Source of the DNA: Anaerolineae bacterium
GTDB taxonomy: Bacteria > Chloroflexota > Anaerolineae > B4-G1
Length of the DNA: 31,478 nt
Direction of reading: 5' to 3'
Assembly (NCBI GenBank): GCA_016783285.1
Contig: JADHWW010000115.1
Coordinates: 1-31,478, forward strand
A program made the translations under genes and the position numbers. The notes under the pieces are model-generated. The model worked only from the letters and a program-made list of their open reading frames with translations. It was not told the origin of the DNA and ran no database searches. Shown here in pieces: positions 21,468 to 30,277 of the stretch (its first letter is position 1; each line of letters opens with the position of its first letter).

Positions 21468-22467
21468 ACACGGGGACTCTTTTTTGCATTCGCTCGACGC
21501 CAGGACAAAGCTGGTTATGTTTTTCGCTCTGGCCTTTATCTCTTTGTTGTTTCTAGATCCGTTGATCATTGGTTCTCTATTCTTTGGGCTGTACGCTCTC
21601 GCCGCCAATGCTGTTGGCCGCAAGACCATCGCCCAAAGCACCAGGCCGTTGATCACCATTTTCACCGTTTTCTCTCTCTACAGCCTCTATTGGTTGAGGC
21701 CCGAAGGGGCGATCCATCTTTTCTATCTCTTCCCATGGTGGGACTTTTTTCCCGTCACCCTGGAAGGTTTGATAAGTTCCCTGGCCCTATTCTTTCGTTT
21801 TTTCATCGTGGTTCTGGCTATCCACACCCTGCTGTATACCACGCCTGCTGCGGATCTGGTTCTGGGGCTGACCAAGCGTGAGTCCTCCCGGCGACTCAGA
21901 GATATTATGATCTACGTGGCTATTGTGACAGCCTTGCTCTTTTCCACCATCAATCTTTCCTGGGGAGAAAAGTTGCAGGATGTTTCCTCGAACACAATAG
22001 TGGCGTTTGTTATCTCGCTGGGGGCTTCTCTGGTGGTGGCTGCTGGCTCCTATTGGTTGCTATCCAAAGGACTGCCGCCAGAGATCGGCATCACTATCAG
22101 CCTGGGCTTTTCGACGGTGGGTATCCTCACCGAACAGACGCAAAAGATTATGGATGCCCAAAAGGCCCGTGGTTACGAGATGGAACAGAAGAACGCCCTC
22201 TTGCGGATAAAGGCCTTTGCGTCCTCTTTGATACCGATATTCTTTGCTACCATCGAGAGGGCTGAAAATATCAGCATCGCTATCCTGGCGCGGGCCTTTG
22301 ATCTAGACATCAGAAACCGCACCTACCGCCGCGCCTTGACCTTCCAGAAAAATGACTATGTGATGCTGACAATCCTGTTACTGCTCATTTTTGCGGGCCT
22401 GGGCGTAAACTACCTGGGATTGGGAAGAATCACAGAGATCGCTATTCGGGCACTGTTTTTCAACTAA
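21451..22467 (+). CDS. ECF transporter T component (EcfT), enlarged (first module)
   Basis: This membrane protein of 338 residues carries the two EcfT coupling motifs that dock onto the ATPases: QKARGYE near 237-243 and LARAFD near 279-284. Usual EcfT proteins have about 230-270 residues. The excess lies between TTPAADLVLGLTK and PPEIGIT, where roughly 70 residues including an extra pair of hydrophobic segments are inserted. It overlaps the ATPase gene by 17 nt, and its ATG at 21451 has GGAG just upstream. It links the S component to the fused ATPase. Confidence 0.9.
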   Translation: MAITYRHGDSFLHSLDARTKLVMFFALAFISLLFLDPLIIGSLFFGLYALAANAVGRKTIAQSTRPLITIFTVFSLYSLYWLRPEGAIHLFYLFPWWDFFPVTLEGLISSLALFFRFFIVVLAIHTLLYTTPAADLVLGLTKRESSRRLRDIMIYVAIVTALLFSTINLSWGEKLQDVSSNTIVAFVISLGASLVVAAGSYWLLSKGLPPEIGITISLGFSTVGILTEQTQKIMDAQKARGYEMEQKNALLRIKAFASSLIPIFFATIERAENISIAILARAFDLDIRNRTYRRALTFQKNDYVMLTILLLLIFAGLGVNYLGLGRITEIAIRALFFN

Positions 22468-22501
22468 AGTCGCAATGAGACAAGATCAGGAGGAGCGACT
22501 G

Positions 22502-23413
22502 ATGACAAAGAAATTGACCAGGGACAAAGTCTTTTACGCCTTCTCTGCAGATCTCGAACCGGTACTGGAGATCGAACTGGGTGAGAAGGTGCAGATGGAG
22601 ACTCACGACTGCTTTTGCGGTCAGATGCAGTCGGAATCAGATACCATAGATGACCTGGATTGGGAGCGGGTCAACCCGGCCACCGGCCCGGTCTACGTAC
22701 GCGGGGTCCAGCCTGGGAACATCCTGGCTGTGGAGATCGAGGACGTCCAGGTGGCTGACCAGGGGGCGATGGTGACCATTCCGGGCGAGGGGGCCCTGGG
22801 CGATATCATCACTGAGGCAGAGACCCGGATCTTCCGCATGGAAGAGGGCCAGGCTATCTTCAACGACAAGGTGCGGCTGCCGATGAAGCCCATGATCGGC
22901 GTCATCGGCGTGGCTCCGTCAGGTGAGCCGGTACCTAACGGCACACCGGATGCCCACGGCGGCAATATGGACTGCACGCTCATCGGGGCCGGTTGCACAG
23001 TTTATCTGCCGGTCAACTCTGAGGGAGCACTACTGGGCATGGGCGACATGCATGCCGTGATGGGTGATGGCGAGATCGTAGTCTGTGGACTGGAGGTTCC
23101 GGGGGAGGTAACATTCCGCACGCGGGTGCTCACAGAGGCCAATCTACCCACCCCCTTCCTGGAGACCGCCGATCTGGTGGCCACCGTCCACTCTGCCCCC
23201 ACCATTGACGAGGCCACTGATGGAGCCATCCACCGCATGGCTCAATTCCTGACCGAGATGGTGGGGATGGACGTCAACGAAGCCGGAATGATTATGAGCG
23301 TCGCTGGCGAGCTCAAGTTTTGCCAGGTAGTTGATCCTATGAAGACCATACGGTTCGAGTTCCCCAAATTCATCTTGAGCGCATACGGTTTCGATATGAA
23401 GGCCTTGAGATAA
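22502..23413 (+). CDS. Acetamidase/formamidase family protein (FmdA/AmdA)
   Basis: This 303-residue enzyme contains DAHGGNMDC near residue 155 and PVNSEGALLGMGDMHAVMGDGE near 175-197, hallmarks of FmdA/AmdA amidohydrolases. They hydrolyse formamide, acetamide or short-chain amides to ammonia and a carboxylate, often with a bound metal. ATG 22502 is preceded by AGGAGG at 7 nt; the upstream ATG at 22475 lacks a ribosome binding site. It lies between two ECF modules, 34 nt after the first T component. The natural guess is that an imported amide, or an amide released in the pathway, is hydrolysed here. The true substrate is uncertain. Confidence 0.9.
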   Translation: MTKKLTRDKVFYAFSADLEPVLEIELGEKVQMETHDCFCGQMQSESDTIDDLDWERVNPATGPVYVRGVQPGNILAVEIEDVQVADQGAMVTIPGEGALGDIITEAETRIFRMEEGQAIFNDKVRLPMKPMIGVIGVAPSGEPVPNGTPDAHGGNMDCTLIGAGCTVYLPVNSEGALLGMGDMHAVMGDGEIVVCGLEVPGEVTFRTRVLTEANLPTPFLETADLVATVHSAPTIDEATDGAIHRMAQFLTEMVGMDVNEAGMIMSVAGELKFCQVVDPMKTIRFEFPKFILSAYGFDMKALR

Positions 23414-23461
23414 CTGGGGAACACAGAAAGCAAAACTTGGAGCGGTAGACGAGATCCAATG

Positions 23462-23502
23462 GAAGGGCCACCTTCATTCAAGGGCAGCCCTTTTGCCCTT
23501 TT
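23462..23502 (+). terminator. Possible terminator after the acetamidase
   Basis: Two short hairpins follow each other: GAAGG/CCTTC (23462-23475) and AAGGGC/GCCCTT (23480-23500). The second is followed only by TTGCG. They lie 50-90 nt after the amidase stop. The stems are short and the T-tail is poor, so this is a weak call. If it works, it separates the first ECF operon from the second. Confidence 0.3.
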
Positions 23503-23509
23503 GCGATGA

Positions 23510-23629
23510 TGGGCTGACCAGTTGCACGACATTCACACCTGGGGGCATCAGCCGGAGCCGCTGCCGCCGGATATCCAGGAGTGTTACGACGTGTGCACCG
23601 CTGTCTGGAGACATTGTGATCCACATTGA
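23510..23629 (+). pseudogene. Possible remnant of an MttB C-terminus
   Basis: One frame reads WADQLHDIHTWG then HQPEPLPPDIQECYDV and stops at TGA 23627. HQPEPLPPDI closely resembles the C-terminal ends of the methyltransferases here (DHQPEPLPEDV, EHKPDPLPPDV, QHQPEPLSPEI). There is a stop immediately upstream (tga before 23510) and no start codon or ribosome binding site. A decayed 3' end of a sixth mttB-like gene would explain it; chance similarity in a GC-rich sequence is the alternative. It overlaps the start of the next ATPase gene. Confidence 0.3.
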
Positions 23630-25112
23630 CCACCTCACCGCCCGTTACGGCTCCCGGCTGGTTCTGAACGACGTCTCCCTGGATGTGGAACAAGGCGAGT
23701 TTGTGCTGATCAGCGGCCCCTCCGGCTCTGGCAAGAGCACCCTGGCCCTGTGCCTGGTCGGGTTGATCCCACAAGCGGTCCTGGCCAATCTTTCCGGCCG
23801 GGTGACGGTGGCTGGGCTGGACACCCAGACCCACCCCCTGCCGGCTCTGGCCCGGCAGGTAGGCGTAGTCTTCCAGAACCCGGTCACCCAACTGTTCAAC
23901 ACCACGGTGGAAGAAGAGATCGCCTTTGCCCCGCGCAACCTGAGCCTGCCTGGCGAGGAGATCGAGGCTCGCGTCCGCCAGTCACTGGCGGCCACCGGCA
24001 TCGAACACCTGCGTCAGCGGCCGATACGCGCCCTCTCAGGCGGAGAGCAGCAAAGAGTAGCCATCGCGGCTGTGCTGGCCCTGCGCCCATCGGTGCTGGT
24101 GCTCGATGAGCCCACGGCCAACCTGGACTGGCACGGAGTGGAACAGGTCACCTCGACCTTGGCCCGGCTGCAACGGGAACACGGCCTGACGGTGGTCCTC
24201 ATCGAGCACCGGCTGGCAGCCATCGCTCCCCTGGCCACGCGGGTGGTGCTGATGGACGCTGGCCGCATCGTTGCCGATGGCCCCCCTGCCGCAGTGCTGA
24301 CCGACAAGACGCGACTGAAGACGCTGGGTCTGCGCTACCCCTGGCTCGACATAAGCCGCCGGGTCGATCCGGCCGACCTGGAGCGATTGCCTGCCGATGG
24401 CGACCCTCTGGTCGCCCTGCGCCGGGTGACGGCCGGTTATGGCCGACGGCAGGTCTTTTCAGAACTGAATCTGGCCCTGTACCCTGGCCAATTCGTCGCC
24501 TTGGTGGGGGACAACGGGGTCGGCAAAAGCACCGTGGCCCGGCTGCTGGCCGGCATCCTACGCCCCCAGCGCGGGCGGGTGGACTGGCATCCGGCGCTGC
24601 GCCGCCTATCCCCTGGTCGGCGCGTGGGCCTGCTTTTCCAGAACCCTCTCCATCAACTCGTCTGTGACCGCGTTGAGGACGAAGTGACTCTCGGCCCTGC
24701 CAACTACGGGCTACCCCTTGTAGACAACCTCTCGCCCCTGCTGACCGCAGCCGACCTGACACCGTTGCGGCATCGGCGTCCCCAAACCCTCAGCGCTGGT
24801 CAACAGCAACGCACTGCCTTGGCAGCCACCCTGGCCCTGCGCCCCCGGCTGCTCATTCTCGACGAGCCGACCATGGGACAGGATTGGGCCCACCTCAGCC
24901 GGCTGATGGATTACCTGACCCATCTCCACGACAACGGGCAGAGCATCTTGCTCATCACTCACGATGATCGGCTGGTCTGCCGGTACGCACGACGGATCGT
25001 CCGGCTGGCCGGCGGCCAGGTGGTGGCCGACGGCCACCTGCCCACACCAGCCACTCCCACGCCCTGGCCAGACGTCTCTATTCCTTTCATCTTTCAGGAG
25101 GCCAAACGATGA
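23616..25112 (+). CDS. ECF transporter ATPase, two ABC domains fused (second module)
   Basis: This 498-residue fused ATPase has, in domain 1, Walker A GPSGSGKST near 33, signature LSGGEQQR and Walker B VLDEPTANLD. Domain 2 has Walker A GDNGVGKST, signature LSAGQQQR and Walker B ILDEPTMGQD. GTG 23616 has GGAG 5 nt upstream and gives a normal VIHIDHLTARYG opening. The open frame extends upstream but without a ribosome binding site. The stop overlaps the S-component start by 4 nt (ATGA). The order ATPase-S-T and the look of the S protein recall the ykoDEC-type thiamine-precursor transporters. This chain is more diverged from the first module's ATPase than a recent duplicate would be. Confidence 0.92.
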   Translation: MIHIDHLTARYGSRLVLNDVSLDVEQGEFVLISGPSGSGKSTLALCLVGLIPQAVLANLSGRVTVAGLDTQTHPLPALARQVGVVFQNPVTQLFNTTVEEEIAFAPRNLSLPGEEIEARVRQSLAATGIEHLRQRPIRALSGGEQQRVAIAAVLALRPSVLVLDEPTANLDWHGVEQVTSTLARLQREHGLTVVLIEHRLAAIAPLATRVVLMDAGRIVADGPPAAVLTDKTRLKTLGLRYPWLDISRRVDPADLERLPADGDPLVALRRVTAGYGRRQVFSELNLALYPGQFVALVGDNGVGKSTVARLLAGILRPQRGRVDWHPALRRLSPGRRVGLLFQNPLHQLVCDRVEDEVTLGPANYGLPLVDNLSPLLTAADLTPLRHRRPQTLSAGQQQRTALAATLALRPRLLILDEPTMGQDWAHLSRLMDYLTHLHDNGQSILLITHDDRLVCRYARRIVRLAGGQVVADGHLPTPATPTPWPDVSIPFIFQEAKR

Positions 25113-25714
25113 AATTCTCTACCTTCACTGTGCGCGATTGGGTCTACGTGGCTGTGTTTGGAGCGCTGTGGGGTGCGCTAGAGATGACCCTGGGCGCGTA
25201 CCTCCACGTTCTCTTTCCGCCCATAGCCAACACCTTCTTCACCGGCCTGATCATGGCTGGCATAGGCGTTGCCATCGCCCTGGTCGGGCGCTACTTTGTG
25301 AACCGGCCCGGCGCGGTGCTCAGCATCGGGATCATAACCACCCTGCTGAAAGTACTGAGCCTGGGTGGGATCAAGATCGGACCGGTCGTGGCTATCCTGG
25401 CCGAGGCCATCTTGATGGAACTGGCGCTTCTCTCGAAAGCGCCGCCCACCCGCTGGCGGTACGTGTTGGCCGGCACCCTGGCCGTGGGCTGGAATTTCTT
25501 CCACAAGTTTGTCATGATGCGCCTGCTGTACGGCAAGGGGATCACCGAAGTGTACCTGAAAATGGTCGAAGACGGCAGTCAAGCACTGGGGTTGGACATA
25601 GGCTATGCCGTGGCCATCATTGGAGTGCTGTTCCTGTTCCGGGTGGCGGTTGGCGCAGCGGCAGGCTGGCTAGCCTGGAGACTGGGACGGCTGGTGGCCC
25701 GGCGGATAGCATAA
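25109..25714 (+). CDS. ECF transporter S component, YkoE-like (second module)
   Basis: This 201-residue membrane protein has about five or six spans. It contains FVNRPGAVLSIGII near 65-78 and IKIGPVVAILAEAILMEL near 90-107, which resemble the RKPGA and later GPM..GIVQGLGAE stretches of YkoE, the binding subunit of a hydroxymethylpyrimidine/thiamine-precursor transporter. It is coupled to the fused ATPase by a 4-nt overlap. The substrate is probably a small heterocycle or vitamin precursor, but the similarity was seen by eye only. Confidence 0.75.
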   Translation: MKFSTFTVRDWVYVAVFGALWGALEMTLGAYLHVLFPPIANTFFTGLIMAGIGVAIALVGRYFVNRPGAVLSIGIITTLLKVLSLGGIKIGPVVAILAEAILMELALLSKAPPTRWRYVLAGTLAVGWNFFHKFVMMRLLYGKGITEVYLKMVEDGSQALGLDIGYAVAIIGVLFLFRVAVGAAAGWLAWRLGRLVARRIA

Positions 25715-25716
25715 GC

Positions 25717-26409
25717 ATGACAAGTCTTGGCGCTCGATTGAACTCGGGCAGTTACCTGTGCTTCTTGGTGTGGGCATTACTGCTCGTAGCCTTGCTGCCC
25801 AATGGCCGGCTGTGGCTGCTGCTGGTCATCGTCGTGGCTTTCGGCTGGCTCAGTGGGCGGGCAGTGCTTCAGGTATTAGCCAGCCGCCGCTTCTGGCTGT
25901 TTATCCTTTCGATCCTGGCCATGTCCCCGTTCGTCCTGGGGGAAGCGGACATCCGTTGGGGAATGTTGCGTCTCTCCTGGACAGGATTGGAGACAGGGCT
26001 GTGGATGGCGGTGCGGGCGGCCACGCTGATGCTGGCCTTCAGCGTGAGCCTGGGAGCCCTCTCGGTAGCCCAGATGATTCGCCTGTTCGATAGGCTAAGG
26101 CTGCGGGGGTTGGGATTCGCCCTGGGGGTGGCGCTGAACCTGGGGCCAGTCCTGCGCGACGTGGTGGAAGCGGCTTATCATACCTTACGTCTGCGAGGCG
26201 GCTTCCGCCGACCGGCCCGGAACGCGCGTCTGTTTCTGATCACCGTCATCGCCAATGGTTTGCGCTACGGCGACGATGTGGTCAAGGCCGCCTTGGCCCG
26301 GGCCTTCGACCCGGCTGCCAAACTACCCCAGACCAGCCGCTTCCTGGGTCAGGCCGACAAAACGTTCATCGTCGGACTGGCAGCCGTCGGAGTGGGGTTG
26401 CTCCTTTAA
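25717..26409 (+). CDS. ECF transporter T component (EcfT, second module)
   Basis: This 230-residue membrane protein has the two ATPase-coupling motifs of EcfT: LRLRGGF near 155-161 and ALARAFD near 192-198. The size is normal, unlike the enlarged T protein of the first module. ATG 25717 starts two nucleotides after the S-component stop; no ribosome binding site is seen, so coupling is likely. It completes an A-A/S/T importer. The operon ends here. The following 161 nt (26410-26570) hold no gene and no clear promoter. Confidence 0.88.
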   Translation: MTSLGARLNSGSYLCFLVWALLLVALLPNGRLWLLLVIVVAFGWLSGRAVLQVLASRRFWLFILSILAMSPFVLGEADIRWGMLRLSWTGLETGLWMAVRAATLMLAFSVSLGALSVAQMIRLFDRLRLRGLGFALGVALNLGPVLRDVVEAAYHTLRLRGGFRRPARNARLFLITVIANGLRYGDDVVKAALARAFDPAAKLPQTSRFLGQADKTFIVGLAAVGVGLLL

Positions 26410-26570
26410 CGTGACAGTCCTGATTTCCGAAACAGCCGCGTAGACACAGAATCTTGACTTATTCCGACAAACATGATAAAACCAGCACCATCCTGTTACC
26501 GCTGGTAATGAAGGATGTCTACAACTGGCAGATTCCTGATTCTGCGTGCGTGGATAATAAGGAGTGAGAC

Positions 26571-28355
26571 ATGGACAAAACAAACTGCTATGCGGGAAAG
26601 GTACTGCGAGTGGATCTTTCCAGCGCAACCGTGGTCACGGAGCCACTGAACGAACAGTGGGCCAGGGACTTCATCGGTGGCAAGGGGTTGGGGTTCCGCT
26701 ACCTCTTCGACACACTGCCGGCAAACGTCAACCCGCTCTCCCCAGCAAACGTGATCGCCCTCTTCCCTGGCGCGCTGGCCGGCACATGCGTCGCCACCAC
26801 CGTCCGCACCGCCGTCTTTTGCCGCTCGCCCGCCACCGGCACCATCCTCGACTCTTACGTGGGCGGATCGTTCGGCCTGCAGCTCAAACTGGCCGGATAC
26901 GACGGTCTCATCATCACCGGACGCGCCCCCCGTCCCAGTTACGTGCTCATCCTGGACAACCGGGTAGAGATCCGGGACGCCGCGCCCGTGTGGGGCAAAC
27001 CCATCTGGGAGACGGACGCCTGGATGAAGGAGCAGGCCGACGACGACCTGGTCTCGCTCGCCGCTGGCCCGGCGGGTGAGAACCTGGTCCCCTTCGCCTG
27101 CCTGACCTCGGAGGCGTACCATCAGGCAGGGCGCGGCGGAGCCGGGGCGGTCTTTGGCAGCAAGAACCTGAAGGCTGTCGCGGTGCGCGGTACTGGTTCC
27201 GTCCGCGTGCCCGATATACAATCCTTCATGGCGATGTACGATGACATCTTCCACAACCACCTGCTGACCGACGACAACCTGTGGGCCTACGAGGAGGGCA
27301 CACCAACCATCGTGGACCTTTCGCAGACGACAGGACTGCTGCCCACCCGTGGCTTCAGCGAGGGAATGTTCGAGGGAGTGGAGGGCATCAACTCCGCAGC
27401 CATTCAGGCCCGCAAGAGCCGCAACCGGGCCTGCGCCACCTGCCCACTAGCCTGCGGCCAACTCACCCATAACGCCGACGGTCCGATGGAGGGGCCGGAG
27501 TACGAGACACTGGGACTGGGCGGTTCCAACTGCGGCATAGACGACCTGGAGGCAATCACCGCCTTCAACCGGTTGTGCGACAACCTGGGGCTGGACACCA
27601 TCTCCACCGGTAACGTGATCGGGTTGGCGATGCTGATGGCCCAGGAAGGCATCCACGACTTCGGAGTCCACTTCGGCAACGTGGAGGAGTACCTGGCTGT
27701 GACCGAGAGCATAGCCCACCTGCGCGGTGCGGGGGCGGAACTGGCCCGGGGCTCTCACCACATCGCGCAAAAGTATAGCGTCGAGCACCTGGTGATGGAG
27801 AGCAAGGGGCTGGAGTTCCCAGCCTACGACCCGCGCGGCTCTTACGGCATGGCCCTGGCCTACTGCACGTCAGATCGGGGCGGGTGCCACATGCGCGCCT
27901 TCCCCGTCAGCGATGAGGCATTTGGAAACATGGACCCCTTCACGCTGGAAGGCAAAGCGGCATTGGTGATAGAGGGACAGAACTTCAGTTCGGTCAAATG
28001 GACCGGCATCTTCTGCGATTTCTGGGCCATCAGCATCGAGGACATCGCGAATCTGGTCTCGAGCGGCACTGGCCACCCGTACACCGAGGATGAACTGCCC
28101 ACCATCGGCGAGCGTATCTGGAACCTGGGCCGTATTCTTAACGTGCGCGAGGGATTCAGCCGCAAGGACGACTACCCGCCGTCAGCCATCTTTGACCGCC
28201 CGCTTCCGGCGGGGCCAGCGGCTGGCAAGAACTTCACGCGGGAGGAGTACGAGACCGCGCTGAGCGAGTACTACCGGCTGCGCGGCTGGACCGAGGACGG
28301 CATCCCGACGCCGGAAAGACTGGCGGCCCTGGGACTGGCCGGCCTGATGGAGTAA
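26571..28355 (+). CDS. Aldehyde:ferredoxin oxidoreductase (tungsten or molybdenum bis-pterin family)
   Basis: This 594-residue enzyme oxidises aldehydes to carboxylic acids and reduces ferredoxin. The [4Fe-4S] ligands C288, C291 and C295 (CATCPLACG) are at the same residue numbers as in the Pyrococcus enzyme, and C482 in GIFCDFW is the likely fourth ligand. The N-terminal pterin-binding domain starts with AGKVLRVDLSS and includes FIGGKGLG near 35 and RSPATGTILDSYVGGSFG near 85-102. ATG 26571 is preceded by AAGGAG. The downstream gene encodes a four-cluster ferredoxin, its probable electron partner. In context it could remove an aldehyde made by amine or alcohol oxidation and deliver low-potential electrons, for example for corrinoid reactivation. 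Confidence 0.94.
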   Translation: MDKTNCYAGKVLRVDLSSATVVTEPLNEQWARDFIGGKGLGFRYLFDTLPANVNPLSPANVIALFPGALAGTCVATTVRTAVFCRSPATGTILDSYVGGSFGLQLKLAGYDGLIITGRAPRPSYVLILDNRVEIRDAAPVWGKPIWETDAWMKEQADDDLVSLAAGPAGENLVPFACLTSEAYHQAGRGGAGAVFGSKNLKAVAVRGTGSVRVPDIQSFMAMYDDIFHNHLLTDDNLWAYEEGTPTIVDLSQTTGLLPTRGFSEGMFEGVEGINSAAIQARKSRNRACATCPLACGQLTHNADGPMEGPEYETLGLGGSNCGIDDLEAITAFNRLCDNLGLDTISTGNVIGLAMLMAQEGIHDFGVHFGNVEEYLAVTESIAHLRGAGAELARGSHHIAQKYSVEHLVMESKGLEFPAYDPRGSYGMALAYCTSDRGGCHMRAFPVSDEAFGNMDPFTLEGKAALVIEGQNFSSVKWTGIFCDFWAISIEDIANLVSSGTGHPYTEDELPTIGERIWNLGRILNVREGFSRKDDYPPSAIFDRPLPAGPAAGKNFTREEYETALSEYYRLRGWTEDGIPTPERLAALGLAGLME

Positions 28356-28399
28356 GAACCTACTGGATAAGCCTTGAATAAACACCAGGGAGGAGACCC

Positions 28400-28876
28400 A
28401 TGCCCCTCAAGTTCAAGAACAAACTATGCACTGGCTGTCACCTATGCGAATTGATCTGCTCGGTCTCTCACTTCGACGAGTTCGCCCCCACCAGGGCGCG
28501 CGTCCGAGTCAGCAATCACCCACTGGAGGGCAAGAGCGAGGTGATGGCCTGCTTTTCCTGCCCCGATGCCCCCTGCATCGCGGCCTGTCCCCAGAACAGT
28601 ATCTCGCGCGCCGGGCCACGCCAGCCGCTGTTCATCGATCCCGAGAAGTGCGACGGCTGCGGTGGCGATCCGGCCTGCGTGCCAGCCTGCCCTTACGGCG
28701 CGATGTACTTTGACACGGTCACTCAATACGCGCTGGCGTGCGACCTGTGCGGTGGTGACCCCCAGTGCGTGAAGTACTGCCACCCCGGCGCAATCAGTTT
28801 CGACAACGGTAAGCCGCCCTCTGCCGAGGCCGCCTCACCGGCAACCGATTCACCTGCGAAGGAATCAGAACGATGA
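28400..28876 (+). CDS. Four-cluster [4Fe-4S] ferredoxin (HycB/DmsB type), partner of the aldehyde oxidoreductase
   Basis: This 158-residue protein has 16 cysteines in four groups: CTGCHLCELIC at 10-20, CFSCPDAPCIAAC, CDGCGGDPACVPAC and CDLCGGDPQCVKYC. They predict four [4Fe-4S] clusters in the HycB/DmsB arrangement. There is no Tat signal or membrane segment, so it is cytoplasmic. It is preceded by GGGAGGAG and lies 44 nt after the oxidoreductase gene. It is probably the electron-transfer subunit of that enzyme. The C-terminal 30 residues are polar and rich in Pro, Ala, Ser and Glu, likely a flexible tail. The stop overlaps the next gene's start (ATGA). Confidence 0.92.
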   Translation: MPLKFKNKLCTGCHLCELICSVSHFDEFAPTRARVRVSNHPLEGKSEVMACFSCPDAPCIAACPQNSISRAGPRQPLFIDPEKCDGCGGDPACVPACPYGAMYFDTVTQYALACDLCGGDPQCVKYCHPGAISFDNGKPPSAEAASPATDSPAKESER

Positions 28877-30186
28877 CCATGCGTTCATCTAATCGTGAAA
28901 AGAGCAAGATCGCGTGGCGCAGGGCCGCCGAGGTGATGCCTCTGGGCGTCAATTCCAACTTTCGCTACTGGGGCGATGATGAGACATTCGTCATAGAGAG
29001 AGCCAAAGGCGCTTATATATGGGACATAGACGGCAACCGGTACATTGACTACAGACTGGGCTTCGGCCCGGTAATTCTAGGCCACGCCTACGAGGAGGTG
29101 GACGCCCGGGTGCGGGACGCGATTCACAACGGCGTCACCTATGCCTTCACCAACCTGTTGGAGATCAGCGTGGCCGAAAAGATCGTCGCCATGTGCCCCG
29201 GAATGGAAAAAGTACGGCTGGCTAACTCAGGTACCGAGGCTACCATGCACGCGCTGCGCGTGGCCCGGGCATACACCGGCCGGGAAAAGGTCATCAAGTT
29301 CGAGGGCCAGTACCACGGCATGTACGACTACATGCTCTTCTCGACCTACGCTGACGTCGGGACCTATGGCAACCGCCGCAGCCCGATCCCCGTCGCAGCC
29401 AGTTCCGGCATCCCCAGGTGCATCCACGACTTGGTCATCACCCTGCCCTTCAATGACCTTGAAGTCCTGGAGGCCACGCTGCGCCGGGCCTGGTTCGACG
29501 TGGCAGCCATCATCATTGAGCCGGTGATGGGCAACTGCGCCGCCATCGAGCCACTGCCGGGCTGGCTGGAGTTCGTGCGCTCCAGGTGCAACGAGTACGG
29601 CATTGTTCTCATCTTCGACGAGGTGAAGACCGGTTTCCGGCTAGCCCGTGGTGGGGCGCAGGAGGTGTACGGGGTGATCCCCGACCTGACCACCTATGCG
29701 AAATCCATGGGCAATGGCTACCCCATCGCCGCCTTCGGCGGGCGGCGGGAGGTGATGGACATCGTCGGCAAGGGTGTCGCCCACGGTGGCACCTACACCG
29801 GCAACGTGGTGGGCGTGGCCGCGGCCGACGCCACGCTGGGACTATTGCAGAGCAAGCCCATTCTGGAGAGCATCGCTGAGCGCGGGCGCAGGCTTCAGGC
29901 CGGTCTCAAGCACATCTTCGAGGACGCTTCCATCCCTGTGCTCATCACCGGCCACCCTGCCATGTTCAGCATCAACATCGGCGTGAAAAAACTGACACAG
30001 CAACGAGACTGGGCTCAGAGCGACCACGAGTACTACGAGCGGCTTATCACGGCGGCCATCGAACGCGGCATCATGCCCGACGTGGACCCGCGCGAGCCCT
30101 GGTTCCTCTCCTACTCCCACTCCGACGCTGACATTGACGAGACGCTGAACGTAATGGAGGACGTGGTGCGGATGGTGAAGCGATAG
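28873..30186 (+). CDS. Class III aminotransferase, glutamate-1-semialdehyde aminomutase-like
   Basis: This PLP enzyme of 437 residues has K277 in YAKSMGNGYP as the Schiff-base lysine, D248 in IFDEVKTGFR, SGTEATMHALR near 116-126 for the phosphate, and GQYHGMYD near 141. The opening resembles HemL (PLGVNSNFR for PGGVNSPVR), so it is a HemL-like aminomutase or transaminase. Heme genes are absent, and it is coupled by a 4-nt overlap to the ferredoxin of an aldehyde oxidoreductase. I therefore prefer a catabolic omega-amino or beta-amino acid transaminase or aminomutase over heme synthesis. The start is ATG 28873, with ATG 28879 possible. It ends in TAG. Confidence 0.9.
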   Translation: MTMRSSNREKSKIAWRRAAEVMPLGVNSNFRYWGDDETFVIERAKGAYIWDIDGNRYIDYRLGFGPVILGHAYEEVDARVRDAIHNGVTYAFTNLLEISVAEKIVAMCPGMEKVRLANSGTEATMHALRVARAYTGREKVIKFEGQYHGMYDYMLFSTYADVGTYGNRRSPIPVAASSGIPRCIHDLVITLPFNDLEVLEATLRRAWFDVAAIIIEPVMGNCAAIEPLPGWLEFVRSRCNEYGIVLIFDEVKTGFRLARGGAQEVYGVIPDLTTYAKSMGNGYPIAAFGGRREVMDIVGKGVAHGGTYTGNVVGVAAADATLGLLQSKPILESIAERGRRLQAGLKHIFEDASIPVLITGHPAMFSINIGVKKLTQQRDWAQSDHEYYERLITAAIERGIMPDVDPREPWFLSYSHSDADIDETLNVMEDVVRMVKR

Positions 30187-30277
30187 CGTCAATTCCGCGT
30201 CACAGACTAAGAGCAGAATTCTCAGAATTAGCGGATCAACCCACGATCAGAACAGATGCAACCTTGGGGCCGAGGAT

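Noticed and set aside
26454..26480. Promoter for the aldehyde oxidoreductase operon (TTGACT ... GATAAA)
   Set aside because: The spacer is only 15 nt and the -10 is poor; the gap is a likely promoter region, but I cannot place the promoter.
28873..30186. Housekeeping HemL for tetrapyrrole synthesis
   Set aside because: No other heme or corrin gene is present, and the gene is translationally coupled to a ferredoxin of a catabolic aldehyde oxidoreductase; HemL-like chemistry remains possible.
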